Positions 23,186-31,939 of a DNA stretch of 64,000 nt are shown piece by piece. Source of the DNA: Neoceratodus forsteri (taxonomy: Eukaryota; Chordata; Ceratodontiformes; Ceratodontidae); the NCBI GenBank assembly GCA_016271365.2, contig JADMNL010000023.1, positions 603,852,501 through 603,916,500 of the forward strand, given 5' to 3'. Numbering within the stretch: the stretch's first letter is position 1; each line of letters starts with the position of its first letter. The notes under the pieces are model-generated. The model was not told where the DNA came from, did not search any database, and saw only the letters and a program-made list of their open reading frames with translations. Position numbers and translations under genes: made by a program.

Positions 23186-24553
23186 ATGTCTGAGAAACCC
23201 AAAAGAAAAACCGGGCCCACTGGGTTTCAACACTGTAGTGTCTGTGGGGAAGCCTTTGCCAAGGCTGACCCACACACTACATGTGTCTATTGTCTGGGGT
23301 TTGACCACCTCAATTCAGACTGCCAGATTTGTAAAAATTTCCCTGCAGCCACCCTGGACAAGAGAGTGGGCAGGCTCAGGGAACGAGAGGCCAAAAAGTC
23401 CGCTGACCCGGTTGGCACCGAACCGGAGGGAGTGCTCTCTGACCAGGGCGAGACTTCCTCGGGCACACGAAAAGCTGGCTCTGAGGAGCCAGTTCCAGCA
23501 AAGAAATCTAAAAAATCAGCAGGTTTGGAGTCCAAAATTCCTTCTCCAACTGCTGCTGAGATAGCCAGGGCAATACAGATTGCCCAGTCCCTGTCTCCGG
23601 TTCCCTCCGAACCGCCACTGTCTGGCAAAAGGTCGGTTCGGTCGGTTCCAGTGGTTCAGGATTATGATATAGAAGAGTTGTATGAACCAGAGGAGGGGGA
23701 TGAGGATTATGATCAGTGTGAATGTGACTTTGAAAGTCTGGTTGTGCCCATTGAACCGGACATCTCCCCAGACAGACCTTCAGGTGAGTCTCCTTCTCAT
23801 TTTTTGTTTTATAAAAAAGTTGCTGAGACCCTCCAGCTTCCCTTGGAGGAGGCTTTGGATGAGCAAGAGGAGCCTGACTATGTGGAGATGATGGATATCC
23901 CAGAGTCCAGGAGGTTGTCCATCCCTTTACATAAATCTTTTAGAAAACAAACAATAAAAATTTTAAGCTCCTAATTCTGTGCCTCCTGTGGATTAAAAAG
24001 ATGGACAGGAGGTACACTTTGTCAGGTCCTGATACAGATTTTCTTTCACAGCAATGCAGTCATGTTGGGGTAGTTCAGGCTGCAGCCTGTGATAAAGCTA
24101 ATATTCCACTGGCTTCACATCCTCCTGATAAGGATTCCAGGAAGATTGATGCCATGGCCAAAAAACAATACATGGCAGCATCCTTGGGACTCAGACAAGC
24201 TAACTATATGGCTTATGTTGCAAGATACCAGAAATCTAGATGGGATACTGTCATGGCCTTAGCCAAACAGGTCCCTGGCCAGCTCACAAAGGAGCTGGAG
24301 CAGGTGGCTCTTGATGGTATTGAGGCATCTAAGGTGCAATTCCATGCTGCAGTGGATTCTAACGATGTATCCTCTAGAGTCATGGCTACATCTGTGGCTT
24401 CGCAGATTGGCCTGGCTCAGGTGTACTACTTTGTCACAGGATACCCAGTCTAAGACTATGGATTTTCCTGTTGGGAAATTCTCTGTTTGGGGAGCAGACA
24501 GAGAATTATATGAAGAAATGGATGAATATAGAACCACTTACAGGAGTGCATAA
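23186..24553 (+). pseudogene. DIRS-C gag-like protein (frameshifted)
   Basis: The first frame (23186-23974, 262 codons) starts MSEKPKRKTGPTGFQHCSVC and holds a Cys/His cluster: C-x2-C, then TTCVYCLGFDH, then DCQICKNF, consistent with a zinc-binding module. A basic then acidic linker follows, with YDIEELYEPEEGDEDYDQCE. After a stop and frame change near 23972 the protein resumes at 24001 (MDRRYTLSGPDTDFLSQQ) and reads PPDKDSRKIDAMAKKQYMAA, a conserved DIRS gag block. A second frame change near 24420 leads to the end at 24553. DIRS-D has the equivalent Cys cluster, STCVYCLGLEHDPQACDLC. Confidence 0.85.
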
Positions 24554-24784
24554 GCCAAGGAACGGCAAGCCACTCCTCTGAGGCAGCCCCCCAGGGGTAG
24601 GTGTAGGCCTTTTTACCAGACTCAGGCCCCCTCCTCTTTAGCCTATGTACAGAGGGGGTTCTTCAGAGGGTGAGGCAGACGGGGTTCGAGCAGGCCTGCT
24701 CCCACCCCTCAGCCTAAAGCCCCTGCCAACTAGGCACCCTGATGGGATGCCCAGGGTCGGCTCTCCACTACCTGTAGGGGCAGG

Positions 24785-26262
24785 TTGGCTCACTTCGTCC
24801 AGGACTGGCAGGCTTTAACTTCAGACAGGTGGTTCCTGGAAGTAGTGAGCCAGGGTCTGGTTCTCAGCTTCGAGAAATTTCTGAAGATGAGAGCCAGATC
24901 TTTTCCACCTACAAACCCTTTAGAGACTCTTGCTTTGGAAACAGAAGTCTCAACCCTCCTGGCTCTCAGAGCTGTAGAAAAGGTTTCTCCCCTTCACCAG
25001 GGCAAGGGTCTGTACTCCAGGTACTTCCTTACCCCAAAAAAGACAGGAGAGTGGCAGCCTATCCTGGATCTAAGATATCTAAACAAGCACCTTTAAAGCC
25101 AAAGTTCAAAATGGTGACACTGGGAATGATTTTTCCCTCCCTAAGGCCAGGGGACTGGCTAGCCTCCCTGGACCTCAAAGTTGCCTACTTCCATGTTCTT
25201 ATCAGAAGCTCCCATCGAGTACCTCAGATTTGAACTGCCCTCAGGCCATTATCAGTTCAGAGCAATGCCCTTCGGCCTCACTTCTGCCCCAGGGTGTTCA
25301 CAAAGTGTCTGGCAGTAGCAGTCGCCACCTAAGAAGGCAAAAGATTGCCATTTTTCCTACCTGGACGATCTGGCTCATTGTGGGTCAGTCTCAGACCAGG
25401 TAAAATCACACTGCTAGTTACCCAGCAGCCGCTTACCTCTCTGGGATTTCTTCTCAATCTTCCAAAGTCAGTTTTGGAACCTGTCCAGGTACTCACCTTT
25501 ATAGGCGCAGAACTGGATACAAAGCAGGCCAGAGCCTTCCTTCCCTTGGAAAGGGTAAGGACCTTAGTGGCCCTGGCCGCCCCTTTACTCTGCAGGTCTC
25601 GACCAGCAAGCGATTTTGCAGCTCCTAGGGGCACATGGCTGCCTCCACAGCTGTAGTGCAAGGAGCAAGATTTCAGATGAGGACATTCAGTTCCATTTGA
25701 GAGCTTTCTGGTCTCAAAGAAGAGATCCTCTATCCAAGTTAATCTCTGACTCGAACCCTGATCCAGGCCCTTCAGTGGTGGCAGGATCGAGCAATCTGAG
25801 ACAGGGGTGCCTTTCATCCCTCTGTCCCATTCCTTGACCCTTACTACAGATGCATCCTCTTGGGATGGGGAGCTCACATGGGCGACTCTCCACCCAGGGA
25901 TTATGGTCCCTCAGGAATCTCTGCTCCACATCAATCTGTTGGAACTCAGAGCTGTTTTTCTAGCACTTCAGGTTTTCTCTGCATCTGTTCAGAACAAGGT
26001 GGTACAGGTCAGAACAGACAACACCACTACAATGTGGTACATCAACAACAAGGGGCACTCTGGTCTCGGCCTTGTGCACGAGGCGATGAAGTTGTGGTCT
26101 CTGGCTTACTCCCTGAACACTTCCCTCATAGCAGTTCACCTCCCAGGCAAGGACAATGTCCTGGCAGATGCCCTCAGCAGGATTTCCCAGGGCCATCATG
26201 AATGGTCACTGGATCCCCTAGTACTGGGGAAGTGTTTGCCAGATGGGGCACTCCTCAGATAG
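24785..26262 (+). pseudogene. DIRS-C reverse transcriptase-RNase H (frameshifted)
   Basis: Segments in three frames. FVQDWQALTSDRWFLEVVSQ and YFLTPKKTGEWQPILDLRYL lie at 24785-25096; MVTLGMIFPSLRPGDWLASL at about 25110-25170; the block for FELPSGHYQFRAMPFGLTSA around 25230-25290; and the catalytic YLDDL at 25358-25372, with both aspartates intact. RNase H occupies 25807-26262, with LTTDASSWDG, INLLELRAV and TDNTTTMWYINNKG, whose acidic residues are the metal ligands. Stops occur at 25096 and near 25330. In DIRS elements these two enzymes form one polypeptide. Confidence 0.9.
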
Positions 26263-27160
26263 ATCTTTTCGCAGCCCCAGACAATTATCAACTTCCACTG
26301 TTTTGTTGCAGGCTCCCAGTGTTGGGCTCAGTTCCCCTGGATGCCTTTCTCCTCGATTGGGAGGGGAAGTTTCTTGATGCCTTTCCCCCCTTCCCTCTCC
26401 TGTTCAAAGTACTAGTCAAATCAGGTCTCAGGCCGGCCCGGTGGCGCTGAGGGTTGAGGCGCTGGACGCCACACCTCACTCCACGCCGGCGACCCGGGTT
26501 CGGGAGCGGACTCGGGTAGTCGGTGGTCGTGGCGGGGAGACAGGCTTGAGCGTCCGGCAGCTTGCCTGCCCGGGAGGATTCGCCGATGCCCGCACTGCAT
26601 GACCCCCGAGCCGGAGGCTCGGGAACTGCAAGCCCACTAGGGATGGCTGGCTGTTGAGCAGCACGGACGCCGACGGCGCTGCCATGACATCAGGGAGGTC
26701 GCCGGCTGCTCGGGAGGAGAAAACGAGGAAAGAGCCTGCCTCAACCGGGAAGATGGAGGACCTTGGACGTGCTTCATGATGTGCCCGTGCCCGCCCAACA
26801 GACCACGAGACCAACTAAATGTAAGTTACGGGGTTAGAATCCACCACTGCCGCTCGGGGTAATCAGCGCTCCATGGGGATCTGTGGTCTGTGTGGGCAGG
26901 GTTCCGGGCAGTGGGATGTCCGGGGGTCATCACTGAAGGGTCGGAGGAGGCAGGCTGTGAGGAGAATAAAGAGAATAAAAAAAAAAAATCAGGTCTCAGC
27001 CCTGCAAAATGATCCTGATTGCTCCAGACTGGGCCAGGCAGCCCTGGTACCCACTCCTTCTGTCCTTAGCAGTCCATCTTCCCCTGTGTCTCCCCAGGAA
27101 CCACAATCTGTTAACCTGTGCTCAGGGGAGAGTTTGGTATCCGAATCTCAAATCCCTCAA
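26263..27160 (+). pseudogene. DIRS-C methylase-like region, interrupted by a SINE
   Basis: The first part reads WGTPQIDLFAAPDNYQLPLF and ends in FPPFPLLFKVLVKSG at 26430. After the SINE it resumes with MILIAPDWARQPWYPLLLSL at about 27009-27068. This matches the segment between RNase H and recombinase in DIRS-D (PQVDLFASWRT, then LIAPDWPRQFWYPDLLSL). In vertebrate DIRS this is described as a Dam-type methylase relative; the APDW block is its most conserved piece here. One extra frameshift remains near 27007. Confidence 0.65.
26432..26985 (+). mobile_element. Long tRNA-head SINE, copy 2, with target-site duplication
   Basis: It starts GCCGGCCCGGTGGCGCTGAG, continues with GGTTGAGGCGCTGGACGCC and the B-box-like GACCCGGGTTCGGGAGC (near 26492), and ends in GAGAATAAAGAGAATAAAAA. 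A 14-base direct repeat (AAATCAGGTCTCAG) flanks it at 26418-26431 and 26986-26999; the A-run makes its left edge ambiguous. The duplication and A-tail show LINE-type target-primed insertion. At 554 bases it is long for a SINE. Confidence 0.85.
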
Positions 27161-28246
27161 CCTCAAGGCTTGGCTCTTGAGCAGTTAGAGTTTGCTGATT
27201 TGCAACTTTCTCAAAGTGTTCTCGAAATCCTGAAGGCTGCTAGGAAGCCTTTCACCAGGGCTACCTACAACTCCCAAGTGGAAAAGGTTTTCCATATGGT
27301 GTTCTGGGAAGCATGTTTCCCCAGAATCTGCTGATCTACCCACTGTATTGGACCATATGGTCCATCTTAATTCTTTGGGACTGAGACCAGCCACCCTGAA
27401 AGTGCACTTGGCTGCTGTCTCTGCCTTCATTTCAGCAGGGAAGCCCCTTCTCTTTCTGCTCATCCTGTATTTTCCAAGTTTTTAAAGGATTCTTCACACC
27501 AATCCTCCATTCAGGAACCCTGCCCGCTTGATCTTAATGTATGCATTGCTCAGCTAATGCAACCCCTTGAGCCTCTGTCTTGGCAGAGCTTAAGTATTTG
27601 ACTTGGAAACTGGTTTTGTAGCCATCACTTCTGCCAGGCGATAAGTGAGTTACAGGCTTTATCAGTAGAAACTGACTTTATTTCCTTTCACAGGGATAAA
27701 GTGGTCCTCTGGACTAACAGGAAGTTTTTGCCTAAGGTGGTTTCAGATTTCCACCTTAACCAATCTATTTCACTTCAGTGTTCTTCCTGACCATTCCTCC
27801 TCTGGTGAGAGGAGGCTGCACAGCTTAGATGTTAAGAGGGCCCTAAGTTACTAAGCATAGAGCGTACTCAAGGGTCACAGGTTTGACGCCTCTCCAACTG
27901 TTCCTCACTTATGGTGAGGTTGGGAAAGGGACCTGCCACTAAAAGATCCATTGCCAGGTGGATCGCTTCTTGTATCCAATTTTGCTATCAAAAGTTGGTA
28001 AGGTTCCCCTCAGGCCTGAGGGCTCACTCTACCAGAGGTACAGCTGCATCTCTAGCTGCTGCTAGAGACATCCCTATCTTGGAGATATGTCAGGCAGCTA
28101 CTTGGAAGACAGTACACACTTTCACCAAGCATTACTCCTGGATATTCAGGCCAGGAGGATGCTCGGTTTGGCACAACCCGTGCTTCAGAGCCTATTCCCT
28201 AAGTAGGTTCTGTCCCTCCTCCATGGAGGTACTGCTGTGTAGGTAA
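27161..28246 (+). pseudogene. DIRS-C tyrosine recombinase (frameshifted)
   Basis: The N-terminal core-binding part reads LKAARKPFTRATYNSQVEKV near 27230-27290. The first catalytic arginine lies in AITSARR at 27620-27640, followed by ISELQALSVE after a single-base shift. The C-terminal part (27911-28246, 111 codons) has LRAHSTRGTAASLAAARDI with the His-x-x-Arg pair at 28021-28035, and ICQAATWKTVHTFTKHY with the nucleophilic tyrosine near 28135. All catalytic positions I can place are preserved, but the frame is broken several times (near 27330, 27480 and 27790). Confidence 0.85.
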
Positions 28247-28249
28247 TAG

Positions 28250-28345
28250 TCATAATATAGCAAGACTTCATGTTGTTTGAAGAAAAATTACTCACCTTAG
28301 TAATGTTGTTTCTTCTAATGGAGTCTTGCATATTATGACCCCCCA
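28250..28345. repeat. DIRS-C internal complementary region
   Basis: The first half (TAGTCATAATATAGCAAGAC through GAAAAATTACTCACC) matches the outer end of the right terminal repeat at 28711-28766 in part directly and in part inverted. The second half (TTAGTAATGTTGTTTCTTCT then AATGGAGTCTTGCATATTAT) is the reverse complement of that end. Two element ends are thus joined inside the element, as in DIRS-A and DIRS-D. Confidence 0.75.
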
Positions 28346-28539
28346 GCCTGCCCCTCTCAGAACCCTACTTTGGGGTATGGGGTGGTAGTCTCTGTTGGCA
28401 TCTATTGATGCCCTTTCATGTTTGGGTGTTGTGTTTATTTAGTTATTTTATCTTAATTTTCTGGTCCACTGACTTGAGTCTTGGTGTTGGGACCAGCAAA
28501 AATGTGTTAATATATTAGTAGCCAGTTGGCTAGTGTAGG

Positions 28540-28766
28540 TTACAGCTTCCACACAGAACCTTAGTGAGTTTTTGCTCAGAAGATCTGACAGTTTCAGTTT
28601 GAAACCAGCCAAACAGAGCTTGAACCGAGTCATGCTTAAGCTCCATGCTCTGCATGGAAGTTAACTCTTTCACCTCCGGAGCAGTTCTAAGGCTGGGGCA
28701 AACTGCAATAGTCATAATATGGCAAGACTCCATTAGAAGAAACATTACTAAGGTGAGTAATTTTTT
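28540..28766 (+). repeat. DIRS-C right inverted terminal repeat
   Basis: Inverted relative to 22636-22800 (block TTCACCTCCGGAGCAGTTCT here, AGAACTGCTCCGGAGGTGAA there). It extends about 50 bases further outward, ending TACTAAGGTGAGTAATTTTT. The outermost block includes a perfect match to a vertebrate 5' splice-site consensus (AGGTGAGTAA). Confidence 0.85.
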
Positions 28767-28979
28767 CTTTTGTCACAAAAATTCTTAGTCCCCGTTGGGG
28801 TGCCAAGTGCAAAATTAGCCTGGAAAGTCGTAAATAATATGAGATTTTAATTTTCTTTCTACGTCGTACGGTTCATGAGCAATTTAGTATTCCAAGTGCT
28901 CATTTTCCTGTCCGAGGGCCACTATTATGCCCATATTCTTTGTATTCGTTGTGCTTCTGAATGGACTTCTTTCGAACAC
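28767..28979. other. Spacer between DIRS-C and hexamer array
   Basis: Contains CCCCGTTGGGGTGCC (28792-28806), a short inverted motif, and ACGTCGTACGGTTCATGAGC at about 28861. I cannot assign the block to a known family. It may be the flank of the hexamer array that follows. Confidence 0.35.
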
Positions 28980-29775
28980 AAAGCGTGTGCGTTAGCGTTT
29001 GCGTTCATGTTTGCGCTTGCCTTTCTGTTTGCGTTGGCGTTTACATTTGCGCTTGCGTTTCTGTTACCGTTTGCATCACTGTTAGCGTTACCAGTTTGCA
29101 TTTATGTTACCATTGTCGTTTGCACTTGCGTTACCATTTGTGTTGTTTGTGTTTGTTTGCACTTGCGTTTTCGGTACTGTTATTTGCGTTTACATTATTG
29201 TTTGCATCATCGTTAGTGTAACAATTGGTGTTTGAGTTTACGTTACCATTTGCACTTGTATTTGTTACCATTGCCATTTGTTTTTGTTACCGTTCACGCT
29301 TGCGTTACCATTTGCATTTCCATTTTCGTTACTGTAAACGTTAGTTACCGTTTCATTTTCACTTGCATTCGTGCTTCCGTTTGTGTTTGTGTCATTAGCA
29401 TTTGCATTTATGTTACTGTTGCTGTTTGTGTTACCATTTGCGTTTTTGTTTGCATTACCATAACCGTTAGTGTTTGCATTTCCGTTTGCGTGGGTGTTAC
29501 CATTCCCATCAATGTTTGCTTTCCGTCGCTGTTACCATTAGCGTTTGCATTTACATCACTGTTTTTCTTTTTGTTACTGTTGCCTTTTGCGCTTGCACTT
29601 CCACTTGCGTTTTCGTTGCAGTTTGCTTTGTTTGCGACACCATTACTGTTACTTTCTGTGTTTCCGAATCTGTTAGCTTTAGCATTTGCATCTGTGTTCA
29701 CATTTGCGTTACCATTACCATTATTGTTTGTTTCACCGTTACTGTTAGCGTTATAGTTACTGTTAGGGTTATTAT
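28980..29775 (+). repeat. Degenerate hexamer-periodic array (GTTNNN-type)
   Basis: About 800 bases are built from imperfect six-base units dominated by GTTTGC, GTTACC, GTTAGC and close variants (for example GTTTGCGTTGGCGTTTAC near 29029). The phase slips occasionally by one base. The period keeps stop codons rare, giving long spurious open frames on both strands (29232-29756 plus, 29851-29408 minus) with Val/Ile/Cys-rich or Asn/Ala/Gly-rich low-complexity products. It is not a telomere repeat and the units are too diverged for a young microsatellite. Function unknown. Confidence 0.8.
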
Positions 29776-29865
29776 GCACAAATGGGCAGCATGGTGGGCC
29801 CTGCGCTCTCACCACCACATTCCATTCACTATTTGTATTGCACATTCTCAAAAAGAAGGGAAATT

Positions 29866-31157
29866 CATGGCAAAAAAACTCAGTTTAATGCATCAGTTAG
29901 GGTTGTTCCACAGCAACAAAAGCGAGGAAATTCGGTGTTAGGGGTTGGAAATTCCCTAACTGTGCGCTACAAGCACACACACACACACACAGACGCAAGT
30001 AGGGGAAGGACCAAGGCAACACAACCAATCGCATACAACAAGCAGCAGGTAACAGAAATAACATACAACTATCTAAACCACGAAACCACACACTCATGCT
30101 CCCATCGGGCTGTGGCACGGGGTCGTCACTGCTAACTCTGATCCCAGACCATCCACGCAATACAAAACACATCACTATGGACAGCTGGGCATCTTGGGCC
30201 ACACGCTGCCACCAACAAATAACACAGACTACACACACAGTATTTGGGGTGTACAAGACCCAAAACAGATTGTTCCACATTCCCTGAAATACTTTCGAAA
30301 ATCCCTTTCACAAATGCGACAGTGTTGTGCTATGTGTTTGCGACAGTATTTTGCAAAAGTATGTTCCTGATGACTGCAAATTGGTTGGGTCCTTTGCACT
30401 GAAACTTGCAGTGTGGCAAGCCCTGGTCCTACAGATGTACCTTTTCCTGTTTTGGTACTGAAATACTTAAGCACGACAAAGTTACACTGTTCCGAAATTA
30501 AGCAATTTCCCATAGACTAACATTGCGGCACCCTTGATGTCTTTCGCCACCCATATGTTGAAAACGTAGCGTACACAGTTTTTCCTACTGCCACCTTGTT
30601 TCACCTTTATGTGAGGTAACCTCGTGAAACAAGTTTGGAAATGCTGTGTGATACCTGAAGTTAGATATCTTATTTATTAGCTTTTGGTAACCGGGTAAGT
30701 GCACTAGACAACAACCCTGCCTATTTTTGGGCACAACCCGGGAGACTACAAAATAATATGGTAATGACAAACAGTAAGGTACAGCAATTAAAACAATTAG
30801 GTATGTAGAGAACATAAGTCAGGGCAACAATATTGCAGCAACTTAAATATACAAACAGTGATAGTAGTAGGCAATAACACACGAAATAGGGTAGGATACA
30901 GTTTTGGCCTGATTCACTGGTAACAGTCAAAAATCTTTCCTACTTGCTACGGTAACACAGGTATACACCTCCTATTGGTTGTGTGTGATTGGTTGTGTTG
31001 CCTTGGTCCTTCCCCTACTTGCATGTATCTGTGTGGATGGTGGTGGTGGGGAGATGCACTGTTGGGGTTTTCAACACTAGCACTGAATTTCCTTGCTTTT
31101 GTCGCTGTGGAACAACCCTAACTGATGCATTAAACAAGAGGTTTTTTTTTTGCCATG
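29866..31157. mobile_element. Unclassified fold-back element with ~175-bp inverted ends
   Basis: The left arm 29866-30040 begins CATGGCAAAAAAAC and contains TTTAATGCATCAGTTAGGGT, TGTTCCACAGC and AAGTAGGGGAAGGACCAAGG. The right arm 30981-31157 carries the complements (CCTTGGTCCTTCCCCTACTT, CCCTAACTGATGCATTAAAC) and ends TTTTGCCATG. The roughly 940-base interior has no recognised domain. This is the structure of a non-autonomous DNA transposon with long terminal inverted repeats. No target-site duplication is evident, so the superfamily is unknown. An (AC)n run (29973-29992) has grown inside the left arm. Confidence 0.75.
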
Positions 31158-31939
31158 TATAGTATATATACATATATATGTGTGTGTGTGTGTGTAAAAT
31201 AGGCTTCCCTTGATGCATGCAGGTTTCATCTACTGACAGTAAAATGTATAATCTTTCCTTTTTTGCTCAGTCCTCATTTTCATTTAACTGTTGACCCATA
31301 GACGATACTGTCATTGCCTCCTTGCCATCCTTCCACACAAAAACACTTTCTCCCCACCTATCTTCACGCTCTGTCATAGCCAGAGTGCGCACATATGCTT
31401 GTTCCATTCCTGCCACAGCGCCACTTGTCCACACACTTGTTTACAGCCTGCCAGTAAAAGCCCTTGCAACCACACCCACTCATCCCCTACCTGTCACCTA
31501 CATGGGCATTTGTCTACTGGCTGCTCTCATACTTTGCCTGCCCATGTACATACTAGCCTGTGCTGGCTGCCAATACACTCATTCCTTGGCAGCATTCCGC
31601 AGCGCACAATGACTTGCTCGCCTCCCTGATAACTTGACAGCTTCTTGCTCATCCAACAACTTGCAGAGCTAGCTTTGAACTCTGCCAAATTAATATCAGT
31701 AGCCTGATCTGCATCCCAGTGGCCTTTCTGTTCCAGCTGCTTTACAAGTCGCCACCTGTTCTCTTTGCACATTCCTTTCTGGACTTCCCTACCACCCTTC
31801 CACTGCCTGGAACTCCTGCCTCTAACTGTGCTCCTGAAAGCTAAGCGGAGCACAGATAATGAATTTTCTTAAAAGAAAATGTGCTCTTGTAATCACTGAC
31901 TGTGTTTGGAGCACAGAGCACACCCTTAATGCTACCCCT
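31158..31939. other. No recognised gene; (GT)n run at 31177-31196
   Basis: A short dinucleotide run (TATATG then GTGTGTGTG) adjoins the fold-back element. The rest is moderately C-rich on the plus strand. A 108-codon minus-strand frame (31853-31527) has no domain that I can identify with confidence. Confidence 0.4.

Larger units (their letters stand above)
22636..28766 (+). mobile_element. DIRS-C: near full-length DIRS element with inserted SINE
   Basis: In order: left inverted terminal repeat (22636-22800), gag (23186-24553), reverse transcriptase and RNase H (24785-26262), methylase-like region split by a SINE, tyrosine recombinase (27161-28246), internal complementary region (28250-28345) and right inverted terminal repeat (28540-28766). 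The family differs from DIRS-A, -B, -E and -F in its ends. The left end lacks about 50 bases present at the right end, including the outermost GGTGAGTAA block. Several frameshifts make it inactive, but it is better preserved than DIRS-B. Confidence 0.9.

Noticed and set aside
25329..25929. Minus-strand frames of 182 and 71 codons over DIRS-C
   Set aside because: Antisense to the reverse transcriptase and RNase H, whose motifs are clear on the plus strand.
28980..29775. CRISPR array or interstitial telomere repeat
   Set aside because: There are no spacers and the hexamers are not TTAGGG. CRISPR arrays are not expected in vertebrate DNA.
29232..29851. Long open frames on both strands (174 and 147 codons) in the hexamer array
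   Set aside because: They follow from the six-base period, which rarely makes stops. The products are low-complexity and no start context or domain supports a gene.
31527..31853. Minus-strand frame of 108 codons as part of a DNA-transposon protein
   Set aside because: A few residues vaguely recall helix-turn-helix proteins of pogo-type elements, but no motif is clear enough and no inverted ends were found.
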